Assembly (NCBI GenBank): GCA_015680685.1
Contig: MNCI01030349.1
Span: forward strand, 36,237 to 100,236
DNA length: 64,000 bases
DNA from: Gnetum montanum
Taxonomy: Eukaryota > Streptophyta > Gnetopsida > Gnetales > Gnetaceae
Direction: 5' to 3'
Notes under the pieces: generated by a model
What the model was told of the DNA's origin: nothing
The model's database searches: none
Seen by the model: the letters and a program-made list of their open reading frames with translations, nothing else
Made by a program: the position numbers and the translations under genes
Shown here: piece after piece, positions 1-12,995 of the stretch
How positions within the stretch are numbered: the stretch's first letter is position 1
Layout: each line of letters starts with the position of its first letter

Positions 1-3000
1 AGAGAATCAAGAACATTGAAGAGGATGTTCAAGTAGAATGAATGAGGTATCTCTATTTAATCTAAACATCTATAGGTAGATTATGTATAGAGCTAGAAGA
101 GAAACTCTATCAGGTAGTGCTTGAATTGAACATAGCCCAACATGGGATCTTGTAGGAAACATGGAGTAATGAAAAATTCCAAGATGATGCCAAGGAACAA
201 TGAAAAGCACTTCTACAAGAGCAAGGACTAATGCATGAATAGAATTGACAACTCTAAGTGAGGGTAACAAACTTGGAAGCACAACTTCAGAGATTTCATA
301 TGTCGATGCCTAGCTTCTCTAGCTTCTTTTCATACTAAGAAGCATGTTAGGAGGATTCTTCTCTTAGGAACCAGCCCTAGTAGTTCTTGATGAGATGGAT
401 TATAGTATATTGTAATATAATCATGGTATTTAAGTATTTCCATTATAATCCTCTACATTGATCATGTAATATGTCTAGTTCTAATCTTGTATTTTGGAAT
501 TTAAAGCTATGGGACTAGCTTTACTTAGTCATGGGGGTATGATGAGTCATCTGGTGACATTTTGTAAGCTAATTGTAAGTCCAAAATTCAAGATGTGTTT
601 CATGCACCTAGTTTTTATGGTTTTCATATGCATGGTTGAGGTTTCTACATTTTAGGTTTGCATCCTAGCCTTCCATTTCATACTTGAGAATTTGATACAT
701 GTTTTGGGCTTTCCACGTTGTCTCTATTTTCATTAGGAGATCTATAAAAATCCCCAATATGTTTCCTAGCATCTCAAATTTTATCTAAGAAATGTTAAGA
801 AAGTATTGGTGGCAAGGATGCACTTGCTTCCCTACAGTAGCATACCCCTTGTGTTAGTGTATAGGCACTGATGCATCCTCCTTGATGCCTTGGTTTGGAC
901 ACTTTACCTTCTTAACCTCCTTAGGTATATTCTAGGATGTCTCAACTATGCTAATGGTCCTTCATTAATACCTAGGCACTAGTGAACCCCTACTGTTGTA
1001 TCATGAAAACTATAAATACTCAAGATGAGCTTCATATGAAATAAGAACATGATTCCAAGCATTTTTTTCTTAGCTTTTGGCATTTAGTTTCATGTGAAGA
1101 GCTCTTTCTCCCCTAGGTAAGTAATTCCTTTTGTGCTTTATATGTGTTTTGAGTCATCACTTTCACAAGTGCGGCTAGACTCTATTAGAGTACTACCATG
1201 CTTATGTATCATAGAAACATTTGGTCAATATGTGGTCTAGTGTTTGGATAGTAAATATAGCTTATGATTTTTCATAATGTTTACATCATTGATGTCTTAA
1301 ACATTAAAATACTAAAAACATTATAAAACATTAAAATCATAAAAATATTTATTCATTTCTCATTTTCATAAGTTGCAGTGATTCATCCCTATCCAAGGAG
1401 GTCATAATTGTACGACATGGTGTTGGGTCATCAAGGTTTGAGTAAGAGTTATTTTATTTACATTTTTAGTTGTGTGTATGTGGTGTTGCATCTATTCCTT
1501 GAGGGATTTTAACATGAGCATTTTCTTATTCGTGAGTGGGATTGCAATGTATGTGTATTCATTATTATTTATTTATTTCTTGTAATTATAAAATACATAA
1601 AAATTATAAAACATAAAATTATAGATATTTTATCAATATCACATTATGGCAACATGGGCTATGATTGTACCATTTGTATCATATGTTATACAAGATATTA
1701 TATATTTATTGAATGTAATGATATACATGAGTGTTCTTGCCAATCCTCTTAGCATAGTCCTCAAAGCTTATGACCAAATCACACCATGATTTTAATGATA
1801 CATCCCATTGGTCTAAAACTTGTAGGACTCCTATCAATAGTTGAACCTCTCATTGTTGATACAATCTTGACATAAGATCAAGTTCAAATTAAGAAAGCCT
1901 TGATAGACTTGGCCCACAATGTGGAATAGGATTAGAATGTAATGGATGAAAATATTATTACCATCCTTAAGGATATTGAGGGTAAGAATATTGAAGAAGC
2001 TTTAAAAGCTATTACACCACCTGAAAGATTTAGATGATGCTTCTTCATTATTCAGTGATAACGATCCCTATGAGTACTATGCAAACCCTTGTGACTTATA
2101 GTGCTACCAAATCATGGCTCACATGATTAGTGAAACAAGATGAGCTACAATTCCTTTGAATCCAAAGCTCATCAAGAGGCAAACAAGGAGGACTTCTTAC
2201 CCTAGCTAATCATACTATCCTAGAGGTACGTATGTCCAACCTATATAATAGTACCAATTGTGGTGAACATTAAATCCTTAGAAAGCTACTCCATGAAATA
2301 TTCCTACTTTGATGTAATAATAGATTGTAGTTACCACTAATTCTTAATTTTAGGATGTTCAAGAAGGTATCTATCAGATGCCTAGAAATTACTCCATAAT
2401 AACACCTACTTGCATTAAGTGTTCCTACCCATTAGGCTTATCAAAAATAATATCCTTAATACCTTCTACTTTCTATCCTCATCCAAGATTGAATTCATAG
2501 TTAACCACAACTAAGACAAGCTAAATTCTATGGTATTGTTCACTATGTTGATCCTACTTCTATGTATGCTACAAACCAATAATATCAAACACCTATTGAT
2601 GTAGTTTTGCAGGAAAGTTCAAGGTCCCATGGTCAAAAATTTTATAAAAACTATAGATGTGAACATTATGGGATATGATCCACATCATCCTCTTCAATTT
2701 GTAAAGAGAATAACACCATAATAAAGAAAGAGGTTCATTTTAAAGAGGTTCTAGTAATATTCCTTGAACATTGCTAAAGTGAATCATCCATCTTAGGGAC
2801 AAGTTCTTTAATGATATCTAGTAAGTTAAATAAGATGGAATTTGATGGTAATGGTCTCATTATAATTTACATGTCTAAAGTAGTTATGCATGTAGTCAAA
2901 GAATGACATTTGCTTGAAAATTAATCTTATAATGATAGTCCTATAGTTGAAATTCAAGTTAGTGAAAAGGATCATTGCTTAGATATCTATGAATTTAGAT

Positions 3001-3463
3001 TAAGGGTTAATATCATATCAATGTAGTAATGCCTTTAGTGGGGGCTCCCTCCTCTAAGTACTAATATTTTCTTGGAGCTATTGGATCAATCCTACACATA
3101 TCTCATTAGATAAGTGAATGATGTCATAACAACCTTAGTAATTTGGTCATATTCAACTAATTTCTTGGTGGTTAAACTAGAGAATAAGATAAGAGATAAC
3201 TTTCCTATCATTATGAAAAGAACCTAGTTGAGCATCAAGGATGCCAAGAGTGATTTTCAAGGCCTTCACCTTAAAATTGTTAAGAAAGATGAGACTAAAA
3301 GGATGCATAATAAGTTCATATCTTATGATTTTTCCCAGTCATGTCACAAGCATGTCTGTAACTACTATGTCATTAAATTTCTAATTAGAGATGTTAATTG
3401 GCTTAAAGAATGTGTGGTCCATAATGTCAATAATCAAATTTTGAAAGGTGTAGTTAACTCTCT
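1..3463. other. Older flanking DNA, decayed and unassigned
   Basis: AT-rich sequence into which E1 inserted. I find no intact gene. A TATA-like TATAAATACT lies near 1008. Weakly protein-like stretches on the + strand occur around 1880-2060 (charged, helical) and near 2650 (a CEHYG stretch that could be a ruined zinc knuckle). An open frame of 113 codons at 3228-3569 reads across the start of the E1 LTR and is not recognised. The whole could be the gag region of another, older retroelement, but I cannot show that. Confidence 0.3.
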
Positions 3464-5128
3464 TGAAAAAACACCAATTTTGGGCTTCTATGGTTCAATG
3501 GTAGATTTTTCTAAGTGTCAAAACTTGGGCAAAATTCTTCTAAGTCTAGTGTCATGTTGTGTGGCATAAACAGTATAGCACAGTTGAAATCCTAATTTTT
3601 GAAAAAAATTTCCTAAGTCTACCTACTACACTCTTTAGCATAGCTAGTGTATCACATAGTTCCATGGCTATTCTGCACAAATGTCAAGCTAGAAGTGGTC
3701 AAGGTTAGCTTGGGATGGACCAAATAGTTTGGAAAAATTTCTATCTCTCAGAATTTCAAGCTCACTATGCTCTCCAGCTTGCCCAACTTGACACATGTCC
3801 CAATTGCCAGCTCACCCAAGTACTAGGCTAATGTCTATCAAAAACTTGTTCAAAATGGAATGAATAGTTTATAAAAATTTCCTCTCTCTCAGGCTATCAT
3901 GCTCTATTATGCTACACAGTGTAGCAAGCTTCACACAATTTTCAGGGCCAAATTTTGTCTAAGTGTTGGACAAGGATTTGTCAAGCTAGCTTGACATAGA
4001 AGATGCATTTGATGGTGTTCTAACTTTTGAAGCTACTAGTCCTACTACACCCCAGAGTGTGGTTAGTGTGCCATGAAGAAACATTACAAGTTTTTTCAAA
4101 ACTTATCAAAGTAGTTATGCTACACTTTGCTATGTTGTGTAGCATAGATAACATGACAAGTGCAGCAAGTCAAAAATTGGAAAAATTTTACTAAGTGTTC
4201 ATGCTATGCTTTACTATGCTGTGCAGTGTATCTAGTGCAGTGTATCTAGCTTGGGACATGAAAAATGCCTTTGAAAGCTTCCAGAAGCTTCCAAAACTCA
4301 ACAACAACCTTCATCTCAACTCTGATGTCCCTCTGGCAACAGAGATTAGCAATTTTCCTTTCTTTTGTAGCCCCCATTGATCCTCAAAATTGTTCCTATG
4401 CTTGACCCTACTTAGAAGAGGGGGAAGATGTATTCCTGAAGTGTAGACTCCAAGTTGCATTGTTTTGACACTATTTGTAGGAACATGATGGTCTCTTAGA
4501 CTCTAGCACATGCAGTCTAGGTAGTGTGGTCATAGTATAGTAGTCTTTGGGATCCTTTACCTATCTTGTGGTTCATAACACTTTGAGTGTAACATGTTAG
4601 CGTGACTTGTCCATGTCCATGCCACGTGGTGTCTAGTTGGCATCTCACATTAACCATAGCCCAAAGACTATGACCGCACTGCTATGCTACCACTATGCCT
4701 CTCTAACATCACGTACTAGTTTCATATACTATTTAATCAAAAGTTATGCTTCCCAATTTTGGGGCGGTGCATTTATCCACCCCTAAAATCCTATTCCATT
4801 TTCTTTATTAGAATTTTCTTTAGATTTTTAGCATTATTTTTGCATTTTTTTTGCTATCGATATACATTTGCACATTCATGTTACTATTTTTCAGGCTGAG
4901 ACTATATGTTACACTATTGCTTGTTGTCATGGCTCCCATGTGTAGTGCTCTATAAACTCCTGTTACAATAAGTTATTGTTACACCAAGTAAGTTCCTATT
5001 TGATTGACCAAAACATTTAAGGCACCTTGTTTTCATTTCCCCAGCATGGTCCTCACATGGATTTAGGGTTAGGTTGTACACCCGTAGACCTCTTAGTATT
5101 CCAACCATCAATGTTTTCAGATGTCACA
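3464..5128 (+). repeat. E1 5' LTR
   Basis: Begins TGAAAAAACACCAATTTTGG and ends TGTCACA, just before a primer-binding-like site. Its first ~1 kb aligns with 44311-45142, and its last ~150 bases match the LTR ends of E2 and E3. The interior holds decayed alternations of TAGC, GCTAC and CTATGC that look like CpG-depleted forms of the GCGTATACGC motif of the younger LTRs. The preceding bases 3459-3463 (TCTCT) would be the target duplication, but the matching copy lies outside the window. Confidence 0.85.
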
Positions 5129-5133
5129 GTTTT

Positions 5134-5150
5134 TGGTGCCAGCATGAGGG
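5134..5150 (+). promoter_or_regulatory. E1 primer-binding-like site
   Basis: TGGTGCCAGCATGAGGG starts 5 bases after the LTR end. The same position in E2, E3, E4 and E5 carries TGG-GCYAGAAGGAGGG variants, so the site is conserved in the family. The priming tRNA is not assigned. Confidence 0.55.
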
Positions 5151-5559
5151 CCTCCCATTCCTTCTATGTGAAAAGGGTAGTCCCATGTGTTTTCTACACC
5201 CCCATCACTAGCAGCAAGCTAGCATAGATGCAACACCCCTATGGACTTGCCATGGTAGTAGCTAGATCATAGGCTAGTGTAGGAGTTATCTATGTTTTGG
5301 TTGGTGTAGATTGGTCCCAGTTGATGGTTCCCCTAGAATCCCATAAGATAAAAATCCAAAACTATCTATTGCATCAAGATTTGAGTGTTCTATAGAGCAT
5401 GACAACCGAATAAGCATAATAGTCTCTTAGAGTGTGACAAGCGTAATGCTAGAGATAACCATTTTTCCAATGTTTCTAGACTTAGCCATTTTTGACCTAA
5501 TTTTTTATAGTTTTCATACTTAACATCTTCTTTTCTCATGCTTTCCCTATGTAGTGAAA
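5151..5559 (+). other. E1 untranslated leader
   Basis: About 400 bases between the primer-binding-like site and the first gag ATG. It contains one copy of the ~130-base segment (ending near GATTGGTCCCAGTTGATGG) that is repeated five times in E4. No coding signal was seen. Confidence 0.5.
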
Positions 5560-8500
5560 ATGAACCCTATTAACACCTTAGTGACTGCCTTGAGCTTGGA
5601 GGTGGATCATCCCATTCAACATGTGGGAGACATTCAGCAACCACCTAGCTTGGTGGGGCCACAACAATAGGCTCTTAGACTATGACACCAATCACCCAAA
5701 CATGGGGTGCTTGATGATGAACGATGCAACTTCTTGTGCACTAAGCTTCGAGTAGGATTGTCATTGGATCACCATGAAATGAATGAAAAGTATAGTTTTG
5801 AGATTCTCCACCAAAATGGGAGGGAGTTCCTTCCCACCTTAGACATGGTTATATTGCTCACCGAAAACTTCAAATGGATTTTGGACCAACTTATCAAGGT
5901 GAGTGGGCCAAGAGAGCAAGACACTACATCAAACTATGATGAAACCCTACATGAAGGGTAGGAGGATTTTGAATCTCATTTTGATAGTGGCATCCCATTC
6001 TATGTTTCTGCCCCATAATCTGCCTCTATTTTTTTGCCACATCAATCACAATCCTCTACCTTCTTTGAGGTAATTGTGACACTTCCATAGTCTAAGTCTT
6101 TGTTGGTGATAGCTAGCTACCAAGTCCTACCTATGCAATAGAGTGTAGGGCCTTCTTCCTCTTTTCCCTTTGTCATTTCTTCATAGTCTATGGAGCCTTC
6201 ATAGCTGGCATCTATGATGCCAACACTACCATATGCACATACCATGCCCATATCATAGCCACACATAAGTCACATTTCTGTCATCCCAACCATCTTGGTC
6301 CCACCACCAATAATAGCCTCAGCCTCAACTGTGTGGTGGGCCTAACATTAGTACCCACTATTTAACTATCACACATAGCAAAAAACTTACCAAGCATCAC
6401 ACATGGTGGTGCAACCCACAACGGGACTATGGGCTACTACAATGGCACTAAAAACGGTGTAGCCAATGCAATCCTCTACAACATCCCTGAGTTTGGACTA
6501 GGTGTTCCAACTTATCCAAACTCTTATAGAGGAAGTTAGGTATCTTGAAGTAGCCAACTCAGAGATAGTCCATGTAATGGACTTCTATCAAGATGGTTCC
6601 ATTAGCCCTGCTATTTCTCCACTAACACTACCTCCTAGGGTCTAACTCCCCTAGTTTACAAAATACAAAGGTGAGGATGACCCAAATGCTCACTTAGTGA
6701 CTTTCCATTCTGAGTGCTTACTATTGCAAGCATGGCCACACATGATCATTCATGTCTTTGCCAATTCTCTAACTGGCAAAGCCCTTGACTAGTATCGTGC
6801 ACTTCCTAGAGCTTCCATCTCAACTTTAGAGGAGTTGTTGAGCCAATTCATAACTAGTTTCAAGTACAACTCGAAGCCAGAGGTCACACTAGACTAATTT
6901 ATGAACATAAAACAAGGAGCACAAGAACTAATGCAAAAATTCATACAACATTGGAGTGCCTTCCTAAATTAGATTCTTGAGCCAATCACTAAAACCCACT
7001 TGCTGGCCCTTTTTAAAGGCATAGTAAATGTTTTCATTAAATTGAAGCTATACTATTTAGCCCTGCATTCCTTTAGCCAAGCTTTTGCTCAAACAAAGAG
7101 CATAGAGGATGCAATGAAAGATAGTAGGGACCTAGCTTATGTAGCCTACAAAAATGTGCATGCAAAGAGAGAAAAAGAAAAGTGGAAAGCCACAATAACA
7201 ATTGTGGCAGCTGTAGTTGATGAAGCCAAGCCTAAAAACAAAAAGCAAGTGGCCAAGGCATTTAAAGCCCTAGCCAACAACAACAAAGCATTGGGTTCTA
7301 GCAATGCAGGAACCAACAAACCCACATCATCAATGGCCATGGGGCAAACTCTCCCAAGGTCAAAATTTGAGCCTAAGGATCACTAAAAATACACCTCTTT
7401 ACCAATCAAGCTATCAGAGCTATTGGATTAACTACTTAGTGCTAGGTGTATTCAACATAAGCAAATGTCAGAGGATGCGCGAAAGAACCACGAGAGGTAC
7501 TAAAAGATCATCTAAACCATTCTATAGCTATGTCCAATGAGCCTCTGGTACCCAAGAATTTTAGACTGGACCAGTTCTACAACTACCATCAGTTGCATGG
7601 CCATAACATAGATTACTACCTAGTGTTAAAAGATGACATTCAACACATGATCAATCAAGGCAAGTTGGTGCTTGATGAAAGTAATCCTATTTGGCCAGAG
7701 AACCAATCCATGAAATTCTATAAGTATCCATTAAACCAAGTGGTGTAGGTTATATTATCAATGCTTTTAACATTGATGATAATGTAGTGCCAACACATGA
7801 ACCATTTGTGGTTTGTCTACCTCCTAGTGACATCGAGGCCTCAACGTCAACTTGGCTAAAAGCCCCCTTTTTCATCAAGGTACCACCTTGGATGACCATG
7901 ACACCCTTTATGGTTAGGGACCCATAGCACATTATGGTGACAACAATCCAAACATCTTTTTTCATAAGGATGCTAAAATGTGCAGATCTCCCATCTACCT
8001 GGGGTCTAGTTGTGGGGGTTGCATCGTGACCTACCTACCCATAGAGACATGATGAGAGTCCGGTTGACAAGATGGCTAGGGAATGCACATAGCTAGGTCC
8101 CCCTAGGCCTACCACTTTGTCAACCATTCCCATGGCCTCATTGTCTCAAGCCACCAACATAGACATGCATACTCAACAAGAAAACACTAAGGCTCAAATA
8201 TCCATTGCCAACCAAAAACCAAGTCTCCTCCTTGAGAAATCCATCTCCTAGGACATATGGAGGAGGTAAAAACCACCAAAAAAGTTGACAGTGGAAAATA
8301 TTTTCTAGATGTGTTGACACATGTCAAATAGGCTCTAAAATAGAAGAACACAACTTTGAGCATGTACAACTTAATTATGACCTCCCCTACTCATTGCGAA
8401 GCCTTGGTTCACATGTTAGTATCTATTCTTATTAAGAAAGACATGTTAGTAGATGAAAAGGATATCCATGTAGTGATACTCCCTCTTGCAACCAAAGAAC

Positions 8501-9180
8501 CAATCATTGACCTTTCTTGATGAAGCAATCAAGGCTAACCATGAAAAGGGTTAGGTCACCTCCATACCCATGTTCATAACAATTCACATGGGTTAGTACA
8601 AGATTTTTAGGATGCATATAGATGATGGGGTAGCAACCAATGTTATCCCATTCATCATCGTCGACAAGCTTGGCCTAGTGGATCAAATCAAGCCAACAAT
8701 AATGACATGTTTAAAATCCTTTAATGGAGGATGCGTAGTTGTCAAGGGCATACTCATGATTAATTTCGTGGTAGGGGAGAAATTCCCCTGTAATGCAGAG
8801 TTCATCATGGTTGAAGAGATGCCCAGATTCAACCTAATGTTAGAAAGGTTCTCATTAGCCCAGCTATGGGCTATTTCTTCACAGATCCACCAAGAGATCC
8901 ACTTGACTTATGAAGGTGGGGAAGTGGTGATCTTTGGTGATAATTTAGCCCCTTCAACCATGAACAACATAGACTTTGAATAAGGGTAAGAGATGGAGAT
9001 CTCTAAGGACACACCACTTGTTTACAATGAAAGTTGATGTTGTCATGAGGAAGCTCTATGGGCAGAATTTCCCTTTGTTGTGCTAGATGATGGCCTACGG
9101 GAGTACCACCTAGTACCTTCTAGGCCTTATGCATGACTTAACCCACATTGGGTTAGGAAGCATCTGCATGACTAGGGCAT
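5560..9180 (+). pseudogene. E1 gag-pro (decayed)
   Basis: Structural capsid polyprotein and aspartic protease. The start ATG (MNPINTLV) matches the gag starts of E2 (MNPLNSSI) and E5 (MNPVNTIV). A conserved N-terminal block lies at 5700-5960. A proline/serine-rich linker follows at about 6000-6470, then the gag core at about 6640-7130 (FTKYKGEDDPNAHLVTF, LEELLSQFITSFKY) and a Lys-rich stretch to 7290. A knuckle-like block with the order tyrosine-histidine-glycine-histidine (NYHQLHGHNIDYY) sits at 7570-7690. The protease is at 8612-8983, with IDDG as the catalytic aspartate loop, the Tat-type variant of D-S/T-G. Several in-frame stops and frame changes make it non-functional. The frame fades out near 9180. 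Confidence 0.8.
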
Positions 9181-9290
9181 GTTCCTAATTCACTTGCCTA
9201 CCCAACTTGTCTTTTGTTCCTTTGTCTATATAGTTACAGTTTATGTTATGTTTGCATCTTGCGTTGGTGAAAATTTTATTTAGCTTTATT
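9181..9290. other. Gag-pro 3' boundary, probable 5' side of the pro-RT intron
   Basis: Short AT-rich stretch after protease, homologous to 27530-27650 (reverse) in E2. A splice donor for a pro-to-pol intron should lie near here, but I cannot choose one with confidence. Confidence 0.25.
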
Positions 9291-9294
9291 TCTC

Positions 9295-9500
9295 CAAAGA
9301 AAAAAAACAAGGTCTAAAAAGGTCTTAAGCTACTATGTGGCCTGAAATGGTCTTAAAGTATTACACGACCAAGGCCTAAAATTGGCAACCAACTTCCTTT
9401 TACGAAATGGCCCAAAATGGCCTTAAACTAGCAATGGACCTACCACCATGGCCTTAAACTAGCATGAAGCCCATAAGGGGCCTAGTTACATCAACAAAAA
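9295..9500 (+). repeat. E1 tandem array 1 (GGCCTTAAACTAGCA type)
   Basis: Degenerate short tandem units such as GGCCTTAAACTAGCA and GGCCTGAAATGGTCTTAAA, lying between gag-pro and the 3' end of the antisense gene. The same motif, in the same orientation relative to pol, occurs at 27200-27510 in E2. Related units flank pol at arrays 2 and 3. Confidence 0.7.
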
Positions 9501-9710
9501 TCATAAGTTAAAGTCATAACAATATCAACTAAATTACAAGTTAAGATGCTAAAATGAGAAGTAAATAAATGTCATGTTTTTCATTAAATCATAAATAAAA
9601 CACATGGTCCAAAGGTACATCAACAACCACATGGAATATCCAAAAAGACATAAAATTGTGCAATAGTAGGGCTACATTGCAAAAATTTCAATTTGCATTG
9701 CGATGGGTAG

Positions 9711-12700
9711 CTAAGGCTCTTCCCCTCTATCTTTAACTACTACTTCACTAGGTCACACACCTTCACCTGGATCCTACAGAAAATAAAAATGAACTAATAA
9801 ACCAGTCAATAAATGAGATAATGTGAAAAATTATAACAAAATAGACAATAATAAAGTAATTTAAACTAACTTGAGATGGGCCTAAATCTAGTTCTAGGGA
9901 CATCCTATTAAGGCTAGCCTCTAGACATCGAAGGATTTAATCCTCTAACATGCATATCTAGTCCTCCTCTCCTAAATTGACACTTGCGAGGGTTTTCCCT
10001 TTCTCCATGGTTGTCCATATAGGTGGCCTTGGCAAAAATGTTGAAAAAGTGACCTCTCTAGAAGACACAATGATCTCTCTCTTTGGGGACTTAGTAACCA
10101 CTAAATGGCTTAGAAACATGTTATAAGCCTACTTTGTACTGATGGCATCAAGGAATACCTCTTGACACTGGTGCTCCATAGACTCATCCCTGTACTTCTT
10201 GTAGTAGGCTACATGTTCCACCTTGTAATGATGTTTGTGGTTTTTTTTGAGTCTATCCCAATTCATATACTTTGGCATTGTAATCCTTTCAATCTTGTTT
10301 TTTCTTAGACAAGAGGTCCATTTGTAAATGTTGTTCAATGACCTCGTGGGTAGTCTCATTCTTACCCCGAACAACTGACCAGTACCTAGCGTAGTCAATC
10401 TTAGCTATATGCCAAATACTATCTAATTTTTTGCAGGCTACCAAGAATTCATAATGCAACTAAAAATATCCAAGCTTGGCTGCTTGGTTTTCCTTCTGTT
10501 CCTAGAGCTCTTGCACTTGCTTCCATAGTTCCTTGTTCACATGCCTACACTCACACAACGATTGTGTAGAGTGTAGTGCATACTTCCTTGCCTTTTCGTA
10601 TACATGACAAGGCATCTACTCCACCTTAGGATGGAACTCAGGTACAACATCAACTTGGACCACTTTGTTTGGGTTCCACTTAAGTGACGAGCTTCTTATC
10701 CCAAGTAGCGAAACATTAGTCATAAATAAAATGAAAACTAAACAAATAAAAGAAGGGGGAAAAAGGAGTAATAAAAATAAAGTAAATATACCTATCTTAG
10801 GATATATCTATTTAAGGTAGTCAATCATATCATCCAATATGCCTTGCATAAAGGTGAATTTGTTTGGAGTTTTCACCCACGGGCATAAGCGAAAAGTGGA
10901 TGTTGATTCTGGACACTTAGCAGAAGCATTGGCCACTATAACATGAAGCATGTTATAATCATTAAAAAAACATAAAAAAAAGTATAAAATAACAAAAATA
11001 AAGTATAAAAATACATAAAAGAGGAGAAAACACAATGAAGATGGTGTTACAAAGATCCTACCCAACAAGCTCTCAAGGGTGAGAGTAGCAGAATCGCCCA
11101 TTAGCACACCATCAAATAAATGGTCAAACTCACCATCTTTAAATTTCAACCCCTCATATTCAAGTTGCCTCAACACTTTGGTAGCTTCCTCATATTCCAT
11201 GTGTCCTTTTTGTTGAGGGACATCATCCTCTAAGGGCTCGTCTTTTGTTGCAAGGGCCCTCTTTCCTATGTTGCACAAATCTAAATTAGAATATTCAATA
11301 ATGAAATAAATAAATAAATAATAAAATACACTAAATAAAACATACTTACTGGCTAATTCTAATCATGCATCATGAATTTTGAATTGTAGCTTCTTTCCCC
11401 TTTCATCAACTTCATGCGTAGGATCCTCCACAAGGAAAGGATTCTTGATTTACATTTTTGACCTCACTATATTAGTGATGAGTTGCAACCTTCTTACTGC
11501 ATTACCTATGTTTGTTGGGGGAGCCTCCCTAGCACTGTCATGGGCATGGTAGTATGGCCCCACATGGCCCTTGGTTGTCACTGAAAATGACTTGCCAATA
11601 GCCTCTGGGGGGTCCTATGGCCATGTCGTGTGGAACAAATGGTGGATCCATGGCTTGGAAATCTAGGTGTGATCTTGCACCATCCATTGCCCATTCTCAT
11701 GGAACACCAAGAGTTATGAAAACCTTTGTAGGTATGCTACAAAGAAGGAAAAATGCACATGAGATCGTGCTTGGAGTTTGCTACACAGCTTGATAATTTT
11801 AGCTCATAGGTCGTCATCAAGGTATTTGGCCCAATTATACTATGTCCCTTCCTCTATCACGTCTCTCATTATCCAAGCTTGCTCCACTCCAAGGACCTTT
11901 CCTTGGGAAAGCAACTTAGGAAATACACAAGCTCAGAAGATGGGATAGAGGTGTTGGGAAATAGGCAATTCCACTTTCTTCATGGGTATACCCTTCTGGC
12001 CTTTTTGAGTGCCTAGACATTCTTCAATGCCTCCTCTATGGTTTAGCTCATTATTAGTGTTCTTGCCTATTGGTAAACCTTCATAGGGGATTTTGAAGAG
12101 ATTTGAGAAGCGGTCACCCATGATCTCAAACACTAGTTGCACATTATGAACTTCACGTGTGAAAGTGGTTGGCACTCCTAGTAAAGGAGTTGAGTAAGGA
12201 AATCATCTCAGCTATTGGGATGTTTTGGTTCACAACCAAGAAAAGGTCCATGAACCCAGCCCGTTGAAGATTTTGGGCTACCCTTGTTGGGGCCTCATGA
12301 CACAACTAGTGCTACGAACTATCAACCTCACTATACTTGAAGAGGAAAGTGGCCTTAGTGTGTCCTGAAACAACCATTATAACCTCTTTGGAATTAGCTA
12401 AGGCTACAATAAATAAAAGTAGAATCAGCAACATGATGAAGATATAAAATTAAAATTGCAAGAAAATATATAGGTGATATCACTTACATGGAAAAAATGG
12501 TGTGCAGAATAGTGGAAGTAGGATTGAAACCTCCTCTACATTTGGTATCTGAGATGCTCACTCAATGTCCAACTAGCCAAGATTCTAGCACCTCTCATAA
12601 GATTTGAAATACCTACCAAGGTATTTTGCCATATCTACCCCAACTTGCCCTATTGTGCCAACATGCATATTCTTAGTAGATGACAATTCTTGTAGGATCA

Positions 12701-12995
12701 TTTGGGTCAAGACTAGTATCCCCTCTCCATCATGGAGGTCATTTACATCAACGAAAAACTTAGCAATAGGCAAAAAAGTAGTTAGCATACTAAGCCATGA
12801 AACAATAGGCAATGTTAAAAATCACAATAGGCCTCACCCTCCAACACAGTAAACTATCCTAGGTGGGTTCTACAATATGGTGTGCACACGTCAAGTGAGA
12901 AATACAATGTTGTATTTGTGGTAGCATTGTAACTTGGGCATTTTCTAGATCCAATATAAAAGATTGAGTCCATTTGGGCACTAGCTCAAGCTCCT
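9711..12995 (-). pseudogene. E1 antisense gene (aORF), exons 2b-8
   Basis: Second part of the antisense gene of E1; the first part is at 33861-35406, separated by E2. On the minus strand I read exon 2b to 12838, exon 3 12789-12488, exon 4 12403-11350, exon 5 about 11280-11062, exon 6 10935-10792, exon 7 about 10690-9786 and exon 8 9773-9711. Most introns show GT and AG ends at the positions used by the E2 copy. Matching peptides include FILDLENAQ (E2 FILDLSDAR), DDMIDYLK (E2 DEMIDYLK), SPKREI and TTMEKGKTLA (E2 TMEKGKILA). Both copies end in the same short exon with a stop after GEEP or GEDP. There are several stop codons. The function is unknown. Confidence 0.8.
12991..12995. repeat. Target-site duplication of E2, left copy
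   Basis: CTCCT next to the E2 LTR end, matching CTCCC at 33856-33860 in 4 of 5 bases. Five bases is the usual duplication length for Ty3/gypsy integrases, and one mutation fits the age of the insertion. Confidence 0.7.

Noticed and set aside
7146-8369. Several 60-70 codon minus-strand frames under E1 gag-pro
   Set aside because: Shadows of the gag-pro frame; no conservation with the equivalent strand of E2 or E3.
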